The notes beneath the pieces were generated by a model. The model searched no databases. It was not told the origin of the DNA and saw only the letters and a program-made list of their open reading frames with translations. A program made the translations under genes and the position numbers. A DNA stretch of 39,664 nucleotides, taken from NCBI GenBank assembly GCA_049680625.1, contig JBAUID010000117.1:1-39664 (forward strand). Reading direction: 5' to 3'. This document shows positions 7,900 through 16,326 of the stretch, piece after piece. Within the stretch, counting starts at the first letter, position 1; every line of letters starts with the position of its first letter. This stretch comes from JAUIAI01 sp049680625. Lineage in GTDB: Bacteria; Pseudomonadota; Gammaproteobacteria; Burkholderiales; Burkholderiaceae_E.

Positions 7900-8190
7900 G
7901 GTGGTATTACGGTCTGACGGGAGTTCATTATCCCCCACCCAACCGGATGAGCCAGATCATCCGGCCCGTCAATAGTCGCTATAACAACGGTCATCAAGGC
8001 CGTCGATCGGGCGCCTGGCCTACCAGTGGTCGGGCACCGGATGAGCCCCAATCGACCCGATTCTGGGCACTGGAACCGGCCGCACCACAAGTGGCGGAGA
8101 AAAACGACTAACAAATCGCTTTGAACCCCGGCAGTACGGCTAAAATCAAGGATCAATAAACCCCAACACCGAAGCGACAGGGCAATACTG

Positions 8191-8862
8191 ATGGATTTTG
8201 AACTCGCACGATTCAACATGATTGAGCAGCAAATCAGGCCGTGGGAAGTCCTGGATCAAGGTGTGCTCGACAGCCTGATGGTCGTCAAACGAGAGTTATT
8301 CACCCCCCCAGCGTACCGGGCAATGGCTTTCTCAGATTTCGAAATCCCGCTTAATCTGGATGGTTTGGTCACTGGTGAAACGATGTTTGCACCCCGGGTC
8401 GAAGCCCGCCTGTTACAAGCTCTGGATGTGCATAAACACGAGTCTGTCATTGAAGTAGGCGCCGGGTCCGGCTACATGGCGGCTTTGCTCGCGCATAAAG
8501 CTGACCGGGTTGTCACCCTGGAACTCCATCCCGAACTGGCGGCTTTTGCCCGCAAAAACCTGCACGAAGCCGGTGTCGACAATTGCGAAATTGTCTTGCG
8601 CAATGGTGCTGAGCTGATTAGTGACACCGAGATCAAGGCTGATGTCATTGTGCTATCCGGTGCTGTTGGTCTGGTTCCCGATGAATTATTGGCCCGCCTC
8701 AAGCCCCGTGGGCGCCTCGTCGCCATAGTCGGTGAAGCCCCGGTAATGCACGCCCGACTGTATACCAAGTCCAACGACGATCAGGTCAGTGCTACGAACC
8801 TTTTTGAAACGACAACCCGGTCGTTGGTTGGGTTTCCGGTCCCCGAACGCTTTATTTTTTGA
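8191..8862 (+). CDS. Protein-L-isoaspartate O-methyltransferase-like SAM methyltransferase
   Basis: The 223-residue protein is a class I SAM-dependent methyltransferase of the PCMT superfamily. It begins FNMIEQQIRPWEV, as PCMT relatives do. It has motif I VIEVGAGSGYMAALL (residues 86-100), TLELHPELAAFA at the following strand, and GRLVAIVGEAP late in the fold. True Pcm repairs isoaspartyl residues. This branch, found upstream of a rhodanese and tolC, is commonly annotated by fold only, so activity on isoaspartate is unproven. Its TGA overlaps the rhodanese ATG (TGATG), which indicates translational coupling. A weak ACAGGGC Shine-Dalgarno-like sequence precedes the ATG. Confidence 0.85.
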   Translation: MDFELARFNMIEQQIRPWEVLDQGVLDSLMVVKRELFTPPAYRAMAFSDFEIPLNLDGLVTGETMFAPRVEARLLQALDVHKHESVIEVGAGSGYMAALLAHKADRVVTLELHPELAAFARKNLHEAGVDNCEIVLRNGAELISDTEIKADVIVLSGAVGLVPDELLARLKPRGRLVAIVGEAPVMHARLYTKSNDDQVSATNLFETTTRSLVGFPVPERFIF

Positions 8863-9212
8863 TGACGGCGCAAAACTCAGCTGCAATGAAACATATTGGT
8901 GCCACCGAACTGAGCCAGATGCTGGATGCCGGCCTTGCTGATGCGCGACCGTGTTTGCTCGATGTTCGCGAACCCTGGGAAACCGAGATAGCCATGCTGC
9001 CCGGAAGCTTATGTATACCGATGGGAGAGGTAGCGCAGCGAATTGGAGACGTGCCGGCGCAGCAAGCGATCGTGTGTATCTGTCATCATGGTGTCAGAAG
9101 TCTGCATGTCGCCCGCTTTCTCATCCAGAACGGCTTCGAAACTGTGTATAACCTTCAAGGCGGCATTGATGCCTGGGCCCGCGAGGTTGACCGGCTGTGC
9201 GCTACCTACTGA
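8862..9212 (+). CDS. Rhodanese-domain sulfurtransferase, single domain
   Basis: A 116-residue single rhodanese domain, GlpE/PspE-like in size. CLLDVREPWE (31-40) is the conserved Asp-Arg-Glu loop. The active-site loop is CHHGVRS with catalytic Cys74, which would carry persulfide sulfur. NLQGGIDAW is the usual C-terminal signature. The ATG at 8862 overlaps the preceding stop; an in-frame ATG at 8886 is an alternative start. No signal peptide is seen, so it is cytoplasmic. It lies between the PCMT-like gene and tolC, an arrangement seen in many Gammaproteobacteria from memory. Its physiological acceptor is unknown. Confidence 0.9.
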   Translation: MTAQNSAAMKHIGATELSQMLDAGLADARPCLLDVREPWETEIAMLPGSLCIPMGEVAQRIGDVPAQQAIVCICHHGVRSLHVARFLIQNGFETVYNLQGGIDAWAREVDRLCATY

Positions 9213-9234
9213 TTAATACTGACCCGACAAACTG

Positions 9235-10638
9235 ATGACAAAACTGCTCAAACCGATACGCTATCTGTCAGCCTTAGGGCTGCTGATGATCTCTCAACCG
9301 ATCTGGTCGTACGACTTGATGCAGGCCTACCAGGACGCGTTGTTAAACGATGCCCAACTCAATAGCTCACGAGCGGCGCTTGAGGCCAGTCGTCAGCAGG
9401 TTCCCCAGGCGCGGGCAGGCTTACGTCCATCACTTTCTGCCAGCGCCGGCGTTAACCGCAATTGGTCGAACCCGAATATTTCACCTTCTACTCAGTACAC
9501 GAGTCAGTCATACGGCATCGGGCTCAACTATCCTCTGTACCGGCCGCAAAATCTTGCCGCCTTTGACCAAAGCAAACTGGCACTGAATATTTCTGAAGCA
9601 CAATTCGGAAACGCCCGGCAAGACTTGATACTAAGGGTCGCACAAGCTTATTTCGACGTACTTGCCGCCAAGGACGACCTGACAACTGTACGCAGCCAGA
9701 AAACCGCGATTGCTGAACAACTGGCCGCCGCCAAACGAAATTTTGAGGTGGGCACTGCGACCGTGACCGATCAGCAAGAGGCACAGGCAAGGTTTGACCT
9801 GACTGCAGCCCAGGAAGTGGCCAGTGAAAATGCCCTGGCAGTTCGCCTGTCAGCCCTGGGCTTGTTGACAGGAAAACCAGTCAACAACACGGCAAATCTG
9901 CGTGCGGGGGTCAGTCTGAGCACGCCAGAACCAGCGGTGGAATCTATTTGGACAGAGCGGGCACGTGAAGGTAATTTTTCGGTGATACAGGCGCAGATAT
10001 CCACGGAGTTAGCCCGTCGCGAAATTGACCGCCAGCGCTACGGGCGATACCCGACCCTGGACGTCACTGGCAACCTGAGTCACAACCGTAACGCCAGCAG
10101 TTCTCTGGTTGGTATTTCTTCCAACAACGCCGGCCTTGGTTTGCAACTCAGCGTACCGATTTACTCGGGTGGCGCGATCACGGCGCGTATTCGCGAAGCC
10201 GCCGCCAATCTGGACAAAGCCAATGCCGACCTTGAAGTCGCGCGGCGTGCTGCCGAACAAGCGACCCGGGTTGCCTACCTCGGCCTGGTCAGTGGGCTCG
10301 GCCAGGTCACGGCGCTGGAAGCGGCAGAAAAATCCAGCCGGCTTGCGCTGGATTCCAACCGGTTGGGCTACCAGGTAGGGGTACGAATTAATGTTGATGT
10401 GCTCAATGCGCAGCAGCAACTGTTTTCCACCCAGCGCGACCTGGCACGCGCGCGATACGATGTCCTGGTCAACGGTTTACGGCTCAAAGCCAGCACCGGC
10501 GCGCTTGAGGAGACGGATCTGCGTTCGATTGGAGCTTTGCTGACAACCGTTGAACAAAGTAGCAGTCAGCCAGCAGCTGCCCCTGCCGGACCAACAACGG
10601 CAAAGCCGCAACCCGTTCAACTGCCTGGAACCCGTTAG
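9235..10638 (+). CDS. tolC: TolC-family outer-membrane channel
   Basis: This is an outer-membrane export duct that joins type I secretion systems and RND or ABC efflux pumps. The 467-residue precursor has a signal peptide (hydrophobic core about 11-21, cleavage likely after residue 25). It shows the internal duplication of the family: ALLNDAQLNSSRAALEASR in the first half and the related helix-rich AANLDKANADLEVARRAAEQ in the second. VGTATVTDQQEAQARFDLTAAQ and VGVRINVDVLNAQQQLFSTQRDLARARYD are the paired equatorial hairpins. The C-terminal tail is Pro/Ala-rich and probably disordered. It starts 22 bases after the rhodanese gene, so co-transcription is likely. No pump components lie in the window. 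Confidence 0.93.
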   Translation: MTKLLKPIRYLSALGLLMISQPIWSYDLMQAYQDALLNDAQLNSSRAALEASRQQVPQARAGLRPSLSASAGVNRNWSNPNISPSTQYTSQSYGIGLNYPLYRPQNLAAFDQSKLALNISEAQFGNARQDLILRVAQAYFDVLAAKDDLTTVRSQKTAIAEQLAAAKRNFEVGTATVTDQQEAQARFDLTAAQEVASENALAVRLSALGLLTGKPVNNTANLRAGVSLSTPEPAVESIWTERAREGNFSVIQAQISTELARREIDRQRYGRYPTLDVTGNLSHNRNASSSLVGISSNNAGLGLQLSVPIYSGGAITARIREAAANLDKANADLEVARRAAEQATRVAYLGLVSGLGQVTALEAAEKSSRLALDSNRLGYQVGVRINVDVLNAQQQLFSTQRDLARARYDVLVNGLRLKASTGALEETDLRSIGALLTTVEQSSSQPAAAPAGPTTAKPQPVQLPGTR

Positions 10639-10663
10639 ACTTTTGCCCTTGTTAGCGCTTTAG

Positions 10664-10720
10664 CCGGTTATGCGTCCGGTTATGCGTTCGGTTATGCGCC
10701 CTGTTTTGCGCCGGTTATGC
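10664..10720. repeat. 12-bp tandem repeat between tolC and waaA
   Basis: The core CCGGTTATGC begins at 10664, 10676, 10688 (TCGGTTATGC), 10700 (degenerate CCTGTTTTGC) and 10711. The period is 12, 12, 12 and then 11 bp. The last copy runs into the waaA stop codon at 10715-10717. It fills most of the gap between two convergent genes. No stem-loop with a T-tract is evident. Confidence 0.8.
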
Positions 10721-12040
10721 TTTTGCAATCATCAGAGGAGCCATCGCATTCATTGTTACCACGGTGGCACCGCGATGCAGGCTGGCAAAGCTCAGCGCGG
10801 CCTGCCGCATTTTTTCCAGCTCAGCTGGTTTAGATAGTAATTCCAGCGCTTTGCCAACCGCTGCCTGAGCGCCGACAACACGAACCGCAGCCCCCGCCTG
10901 CACCGCTTCTTCAGCCACCTCTTCAAAATTAAACGTGTGCGGGCCGACAATGACCGGTACGCCAGCAGCGCAGGCTTCAATCAGGTTCTGACCACCAAAA
11001 GGCAACAAACTGCCACCCATTATCACAAGGTCGGCAGCCCCGTAATAAGCAAACATTTCACCCATTGAATCACCAAGCAGACACTCAGCCCGGGCCACGG
11101 AGCCGGCATCCAGATCCGCTCGCCGCACAGTTGCCACGTCCATACTATTAATTAAGCCAAATACAGACTCGAAGCGTTCGGGATGGCGGGGAACAACGAT
11201 TAACAGTGGTTTACGCGGACCATGTGAATGCCAGGCTGTCAACACCGCCTGTTCTTCTCCATCCCGGCTGCTTGCCAGTAATACGGTTTGGCGTCCCCCA
11301 AGATGTGAACTCCAGGAGCGCCCCAGCTTGATGAGCTCATCCGAGACGACGACATCGAACTTGAGATTGCCTGAAACCTGAACCTGCTGACAACCGAGTT
11401 GTGCCAGGCGGCTCTTGTCGCGTTCGGTTTGCGCGACAATCAGGGCCAGACCTGCCAGTGCAGGCCGAATCAATGCGGACCAGCGCAATCCGCTGGCCAG
11501 TGATTTTTCAGACAGGCGCGCATTAACCAGGGCCAGTGGCACCTGGCGGGCCTGGGCTACGGCAACCAGATTTGGCCACAGCTCAGCCTCCATCAAGATA
11601 CCAATCTGCGGTTTGAAATGATTCAGAAACCGATGGACACACCACGGAAAATCGTAGGGTAGATAACAACGCAGTACGCCACGATGCCCAAACAGTTCCG
11701 CATTGGTTGCGCGCCCGGTTGGTGTGCCGTTCGTCAGCAAAATCTGGTGATCGGGATACAAACGCCGCAATTGTCGAATCAGCGGTTGGGCAGCCCGGGT
11801 TTCCCCAACTGACACGGCGTGCACCCAGATCAGCTGGCCTGACGTCCTTTTGGCGCCATAAAAACCAAAGCGTTCGCCCCAGTGACGCCGGTAGTCCGGT
11901 TGCTTGCGAGCCCGGTACAACAAATAAGCCACCATGGCAGGCATTATCAGCAGCCAGACACCACTATAAAGCCAGCGCGCCATTCGCTCGGCCAATATCG
12001 GCGCCTTAACAGACTTAGCAAATGGCGACGCATCACTCAT
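10715..12040 (-). CDS. waaA: 3-deoxy-D-manno-octulosonic acid (Kdo) transferase WaaA
   Basis: WaaA transfers Kdo from CMP-Kdo to lipid IVA at the cytoplasmic face of the inner membrane, the first step of the LPS inner core. The 441-residue protein has an N-terminal membrane anchor (about 24-42). GERFGFY and WVHAVSVGETRAAQPLIRQL follow in the first GT-B domain. The second domain has PRHPERFE and GGSLLPFGGQNLIEACAAGVPVIVG. Length is slightly above the usual 420-425. It is transcribed after the AlgC-type gene (121-base gap) and converges on tolC. Whether it adds one or two Kdo residues cannot be told from sequence. Confidence 0.94.
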   Translation of the reverse strand: MSDASPFAKSVKAPILAERMARWLYSGVWLLIMPAMVAYLLYRARKQPDYRRHWGERFGFYGAKRTSGQLIWVHAVSVGETRAAQPLIRQLRRLYPDHQILLTNGTPTGRATNAELFGHRGVLRCYLPYDFPWCVHRFLNHFKPQIGILMEAELWPNLVAVAQARQVPLALVNARLSEKSLASGLRWSALIRPALAGLALIVAQTERDKSRLAQLGCQQVQVSGNLKFDVVVSDELIKLGRSWSSHLGGRQTVLLASSRDGEEQAVLTAWHSHGPRKPLLIVVPRHPERFESVFGLINSMDVATVRRADLDAGSVARAECLLGDSMGEMFAYYGAADLVIMGGSLLPFGGQNLIEACAAGVPVIVGPHTFNFEEVAEEAVQAGAAVRVVGAQAAVGKALELLSKPAELEKMRQAALSFASLHRGATVVTMNAMAPLMIAKA

Positions 12041-12161
12041 GGCAAGCCAAAACCCCGTTGTCGTTGCTGTTTTTTTGTGTCTTATCGGAGCGTCGAATCT
12101 ATAGCCGTCAGCGGCGCGTCGTCTTCAGCTCCGGGTAGCCTTTTAAAGCTTGGCTTGAAAC

Positions 12162-13583
12162 TCAGTATGGCAGCCTGGCATCGGGGGCAACAGATTTTAT
12201 CGCCTGGGCAAAAGCTGTTTGAATTCTTGCCAGTGCCTCTGCCGTATCCGCTTCGAATCTCATCACAACAACCGGTGTCGTGTTCGATGGGCGCGCCAGG
12301 CCAAAGCCGTCAGGGTATTCAACCCGCAGACCGTCAATAGTGATGATTTCGCTCGCCCCCTCAAATTGATCAGCAATTGCCTGCAGTCGCTCTACCAACT
12401 TGAAATTTTCACCTTCAGCCGTTTGCAATTTCAATTCCGGCGTCGTTGGTGAGTTCGGCAAAGCCTTCAGAACGGCAGACGGATCGGCCTCACGAGACAA
12501 AATTTCTAGCATGCGGGCGCCCGCGTACAGGCCATCGTCGAATCCGTACCAACGTTCTTTAAAAAAGATATGACCGCTCATCTCGCCGGCCAGTGGTGCT
12601 CCGCATTCACGCAACTTAGCTTTTACCAGCGAATGACCGGTAAGCCACATGGTGGGTTTACCACCGTGCTGTCGAATCCAGTGGGCCACGTTGCGTGAAC
12701 ACTTCACATCAAACACAATTTCGCCACCGGGTACGCGCGAAAGAACGTCCTGGGCAAACAACATCAGTTGCCTGTCGGGAAAAATCATTTCACCGTCTTT
12801 GGTTACCAGGCCAAGCCGATCTCCATCGCCGTCAAAGGCGATGCCAATTTCTGCATCGGTAGTGTGCAGGCTTTCAACGAGGTCTTCAAGGTTTTCCGGT
12901 TCTGCCGGATCCGGATGGTGGTTCGGGAAATTGCCGTCGATTTCACAAAACAATTCAGTCACTTCACAGCCCAGGCGACGAAACAGTTCGGGGCCTAGTT
13001 CCCCAGCCACCCCGTTACCAGCGTCAACCGCAACTTTCATTGGGCGGGCCAGCTTGATATCACCGACGATTCGGTCCAGATAGCGCTCCCGGACGTCCAT
13101 TGTGGTGGTCTTGCCCGGAGTAATACCGGCTAGTTTTTTGTCCAGATTGCCAGATACTGCAATGTCGTATAACTCCTTAATGGCCTCGCCATATAAGGTT
13201 TCGCCGTCCAACATCATTTTTAAGCCATTGTAATCGGGCGGGTTATGGCTGCCGGTGACAGCAACCCCGGACCCGGTATTGAGCTCATAAGTCGCAAAAT
13301 AGACAACTGGCGTGGGTACCATGCCAATATCGATGACATCAACACCCCCCAGGTTTATGCCTGCCGCCAGCGCACTGCTCAATCGCGGACCGCTCAGACG
13401 CCCGTCACGACCGACAATCATCGTGGTTACCCCTTTTTCCCGCGCTTTGACTGCCAGCGCACAACCAACCAGGCGCACGGCCTCTTCGGTGAGGGTGTCA
13501 TCGACAACGCCCCGTATATCATAGGCTTTGAAAATGCCGGCTGAAAGTTCGGGAGCGGCGGCGGTATTGTGGGTAGGTGTCAT
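12162..13583 (-). CDS. algC: Phosphomannomutase/phosphoglucomutase, AlgC type
   Basis: This alpha-D-phosphohexomutase interconverts hexose-6-phosphate and hexose-1-phosphate for mannose- or glucose-based nucleotide sugars. The 473-residue form has IFKAYDIRGVV at the N terminus and the phosphoserine loop TGSHNPPDYNG. The metal loop is DGDGDRLG, the sugar-binding loop is GEMSGH, and the C-terminal phosphate site is RPSNTTPVVVMRFEAD. I chose the ATG at 13583, which has an AAAGG Shine-Dalgarno sequence. The open frame extends upstream to 13802, but that part would run antisense into rfbB and is unlike the family. It probably supplies glucose-1-phosphate to the divergent rhamnose genes; that link is inference from position. 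Confidence 0.93.
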   Translation of the reverse strand: MTPTHNTAAAPELSAGIFKAYDIRGVVDDTLTEEAVRLVGCALAVKAREKGVTTMIVGRDGRLSGPRLSSALAAGINLGGVDVIDIGMVPTPVVYFATYELNTGSGVAVTGSHNPPDYNGLKMMLDGETLYGEAIKELYDIAVSGNLDKKLAGITPGKTTTMDVRERYLDRIVGDIKLARPMKVAVDAGNGVAGELGPELFRRLGCEVTELFCEIDGNFPNHHPDPAEPENLEDLVESLHTTDAEIGIAFDGDGDRLGLVTKDGEMIFPDRQLMLFAQDVLSRVPGGEIVFDVKCSRNVAHWIRQHGGKPTMWLTGHSLVKAKLRECGAPLAGEMSGHIFFKERWYGFDDGLYAGARMLEILSREADPSAVLKALPNSPTTPELKLQTAEGENFKLVERLQAIADQFEGASEIITIDGLRVEYPDGFGLARPSNTTPVVVMRFEADTAEALARIQTAFAQAIKSVAPDARLPY

Positions 13584-13716
13584 GATGACCTTTCGCAAAA
13601 AAATACTAAATGGACAATAATTCAGGCTTAAGGATAACTGAGGTGGGAATGCAGGAAAGTCGATTGAAACACCAGCCCGATACACGGCGCCTGTCCGTGG
13701 ACAAGGTGCAACGCCC

Positions 13717-14793
13717 ATGATTCTGGTAACCGGCGGTGCCGGATTTATTGGCGCAAACTTCATTCTCCACTGGTTGAGTCGCGGTCGTGGGCCGGTGGTC
13801 AATCTGGATAAATTGACCTATGCGGGCAATACCGACAACCTGACGTCAGTTGCTGAACATGCTGACTATGAAATTGTCGTTGGCGATATCGGCGACCAGG
13901 AACTAATCAGTCAGCTGCTGACCAGGCACCAGCCGAGCGCCATTGTGAATTTTGCGGCAGAAAGTCATGTTGACCGCTCAATCAGTGGCCCGGGTGAATT
14001 TATCCAGACAAACATCACAGGCACTTTTGGCCTGTTGCAAGCGAGCCTGGCTCATTTTCGGCAGCTGCCGGCGAACGCGCGTGAGCAATTCCGATTTCTC
14101 CATGTCTCTACCGATGAGGTTTTTGGTTCCCTCGGGCCTGATGACCCGGGGTTTTCCGAAACAACGCCGTATGCGCCTAACAGCCCGTACTCAGCCAGCA
14201 AAGCGGCCAGCGACCATTTAGTCCGTGCTTACCACCACACCTATGGGTTACCAACGCTAACGACCAATTGTTCTAATAATTACGGGCCGTTTCAATTTCC
14301 CGAAAAACTGATCCCCCTCATTGTTCTGAACGCACTTGCCGGAAAACAATTGCCAATTTACGGTGACGGCCAGAATGTCAGGGACTGGTTGTACGTCACT
14401 GACCATTGTGATGCGATTGCCACGGTTCTCGACCGCGGAGTGCCAGGGGAGACCTACAATATTGGCGGTAACAACGAGATGAAAAATCTCGATGTCGTCG
14501 ATATTATTTGCCAAATACTTGACCAGAAAATCCCGAAACCGTCTGGTCAATACAAAGACCAGATCGAATTTGTCCGTGATCGCCCCGGCCACGACCAGCG
14601 TTATGCCATCGATGCAACACGTATGCGCACGCAACTTCAGTGGGAACCACGCGAGACCTTCGATTCAGGTATTGAAAAAACAATTGACTGGTACCTGAAC
14701 AACAAGCAGTGGGTTGAACGCGTACAGTCCGGACAATATCGCCAGTGGGTAGAACAAAACTACGGTCGTCGCAACGAATCTGAGTCGTCTTAA
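13717..14793 (+). CDS. rfbB: dTDP-glucose 4,6-dehydratase (RmlB)
   Basis: The enzyme converts dTDP-glucose to dTDP-4-keto-6-deoxyglucose with bound NAD+, the second step of dTDP-L-rhamnose synthesis. The 358-residue extended SDR has GGAGFIG (6-12), catalytic Thr132-Asp133-Glu134 in STDEVFG, and Tyr158/Lys162 in YSASK. NNYGPFQFPEKLIPL and YNIGGNNE are family-typical. A good AAGGTG Shine-Dalgarno sequence precedes the ATG. It is the first gene of a plus-strand polysaccharide run and diverges from algC across 133 bases, where promoters for both must lie. Confidence 0.96.
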   Translation: MILVTGGAGFIGANFILHWLSRGRGPVVNLDKLTYAGNTDNLTSVAEHADYEIVVGDIGDQELISQLLTRHQPSAIVNFAAESHVDRSISGPGEFIQTNITGTFGLLQASLAHFRQLPANAREQFRFLHVSTDEVFGSLGPDDPGFSETTPYAPNSPYSASKAASDHLVRAYHHTYGLPTLTTNCSNNYGPFQFPEKLIPLIVLNALAGKQLPIYGDGQNVRDWLYVTDHCDAIATVLDRGVPGETYNIGGNNEMKNLDVVDIICQILDQKIPKPSGQYKDQIEFVRDRPGHDQRYAIDATRMRTQLQWEPRETFDSGIEKTIDWYLNNKQWVERVQSGQYRQWVEQNYGRRNESESS

Positions 14794-14804
14794 TAGTGAA
14801 TATG

Positions 14805-14836
14805 CAGCGTAATGGATAAGCAGCGTAATGGATAAG
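14805..14836 (+). repeat. Perfect 16-bp tandem duplication across the rfbA start codon
   Basis: CAGCGTAATGGATAAG occurs twice head to tail (14805-14820 and 14821-14836). The second copy contains the rfbA ATG at 14828. The first contains an out-of-frame ATG at 14812. GGATAAG in the first copy sits where a Shine-Dalgarno sequence would for the second ATG. A third, degenerate half-copy (CCGCGTAAAGG) follows inside the gene. Confidence 0.9.
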
Positions 14837-15751
14837 CCGCGTAAAGGTATTATTTTGGCCGGTGGCTCAGGCACTCGGCTGTATCCCGTCACCCGGGTTG
14901 TGTCCAAACAGCTGCTACCGGTTCACGACAAACCGATGATTTACTATCCGCTATCCACGCTCATGATGGCCGATATTCGTGACATCTTGATCATCTCGAC
15001 CCCGCACGATTTGCCCCGCTTTGAAGAGTTACTCAGTGACGGATCTCAATGGGGTCTGAATATTCAATATGCTGAACAACCCGAACCAGACGGCCTGGCC
15101 CAGGCATATTTGATCGGTGCGCCTTTCGTTGGCGACCACCCGTCAGCCCTGGTTTTAGGCGACAATATCTTTTACGGTCACGACCTGCGCGCCCAGCTGC
15201 TCAGGGCTTCAGCACGGCAATCCGGCGCCACGGTTTTCGGATATCACGTTACCGACCCGGAGCGTTACGGGGTAGTTGAATTTGATGAGCAAGGCAATGC
15301 CATCAGCATTGAAGAAAAGCCAACCAGTCCACGCTCGAATTTTGCGGTCACCGGGCTTTATTTTTACGATTCCACCGTTACTGACTACGCAAGAGAACTC
15401 AAACCATCAGCGCGCGGTGAACTGGAAATTACCGACCTGAACCGTGTCTACCTGGCCGCAGGCAAGCTGAGTGTTGAATTACTCGGTCGCGGTTACGCCT
15501 GGCTGGACACGGGCACTCATAGCTCGTTGCTGGAAGCCTCGACCTTTATCGAAACCATCGAAAAACGCCAGGGTCTCAAAGTTGCCTGTCCCGAAGAGCT
15601 GGCCTGGCGCCTTGGACTCATCACGTCAGACCAGGTTGAAAAACTGGCTGCACCAATGCTTAAAAATGAATACGGTCAATACCTGATGCGCATTCTGGAT
15701 GAAACCGCACCCATATTGGCCAACCAGGTCTGGAAGAGGTCAAAAGCTTGA
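14828..15751 (+). CDS. rfbA: Glucose-1-phosphate thymidylyltransferase (RmlA)
   Basis: RfbA makes dTDP-glucose from dTTP and glucose-1-phosphate, the first step of the rhamnose pathway and the point of feedback by dTDP-rhamnose. The 307-residue protein has the nucleotidyltransferase signature GGSGTRLYPVT (about 13-23). VSKQLLPVHDKPMIYYPL and VLGDNIFYG with the metal-binding Asp follow, then IEEKPTSPRSNFAVTGLYFYD. Its start lies inside a 16-bp tandem duplication, with 34 bases between it and rfbB. Its last codon overlaps the TTG start of rfbC. Confidence 0.96.
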   Translation: MDKPRKGIILAGGSGTRLYPVTRVVSKQLLPVHDKPMIYYPLSTLMMADIRDILIISTPHDLPRFEELLSDGSQWGLNIQYAEQPEPDGLAQAYLIGAPFVGDHPSALVLGDNIFYGHDLRAQLLRASARQSGATVFGYHVTDPERYGVVEFDEQGNAISIEEKPTSPRSNFAVTGLYFYDSTVTDYARELKPSARGELEITDLNRVYLAAGKLSVELLGRGYAWLDTGTHSSLLEASTFIETIEKRQGLKVACPEELAWRLGLITSDQVEKLAAPMLKNEYGQYLMRILDETAPILANQVWKRSKA

Positions 15752-16290
15752 AAATTGTAGAAACAGCGCTACCCGATGTCTTGTGTATCGAACCACTGGT
15801 TCATGGCGATGACAGAGGTTTTTTCATGGAGACTTATCACGCAGATCGTTTTGCCGAGCTGACCGGCATCGGTGCCGATTTTGTTCAGGACAATCATTCA
15901 CGGTCGAGCCAGGGCGTTTTGCGTGGTATTCATTTCCAGGTTAACCGACCTCAAGGCAAGCTGGTTCGCGCCGTTATTGGCGAAGTCCTGGATGTAGCGG
16001 TTGATCTCAGACGTCAATCGCCAAACTTTGGTCAGCACGTCAGTTATCGCCTGTCAGCACAAAACAAACACCAGTTATGGATTCCCCCAGGCTTTGGCCA
16101 TGGGTTCCTTGTGCTTTCAGAATTTGCCGAGATCATCTACAAAACCACCGATTACTGGGTGGGCGAATTCGATCGCTCTGTGATCTGGAATGATGAATCC
16201 CTGGCCATAGACTGGGGTATTGAGACACCATTGCTTTCTGAAAAAGACAAAACAGCCCCCCGCCTGATTGAAGCTGAACTTTATGACTGA
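15748..16290 (+). CDS. rfbC: dTDP-4-dehydrorhamnose 3,5-epimerase (RmlC)
   Basis: This cupin epimerises C3 and C5 of dTDP-4-keto-6-deoxyglucose. The 180-residue protein has FFMETYHADRFAELTG, then QDNHSRSSQGVLRGIHFQ with the likely catalytic His62. VDLRRQSPNFG and IPPGFGHGFLVLSE form the cupin core. It begins with TTG overlapping the rfbA stop (TTGA), supported by a GAAGAGG Shine-Dalgarno sequence just upstream and by the conserved position of the start. The non-AUG start and overlap suggest its level is tied to rfbA translation. Confidence 0.95.
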   Translation: MKIVETALPDVLCIEPLVHGDDRGFFMETYHADRFAELTGIGADFVQDNHSRSSQGVLRGIHFQVNRPQGKLVRAVIGEVLDVAVDLRRQSPNFGQHVSYRLSAQNKHQLWIPPGFGHGFLVLSEFAEIIYKTTDYWVGEFDRSVIWNDESLAIDWGIETPLLSEKDKTAPRLIEAELYD

Positions 16291-16326
16291 CTATTTGACT
16301 GCCATTTTAACTGGGCGATTTAGCTG

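Noticed and set aside
13584..13802. In-frame 73-codon upstream extension of the AlgC-type mutase, overlapping rfbB on the other strand
   Set aside because: The ATG at 13583 has a good AAAGG Shine-Dalgarno sequence and gives the normal family N terminus; the extension would antisense the rfbB start.
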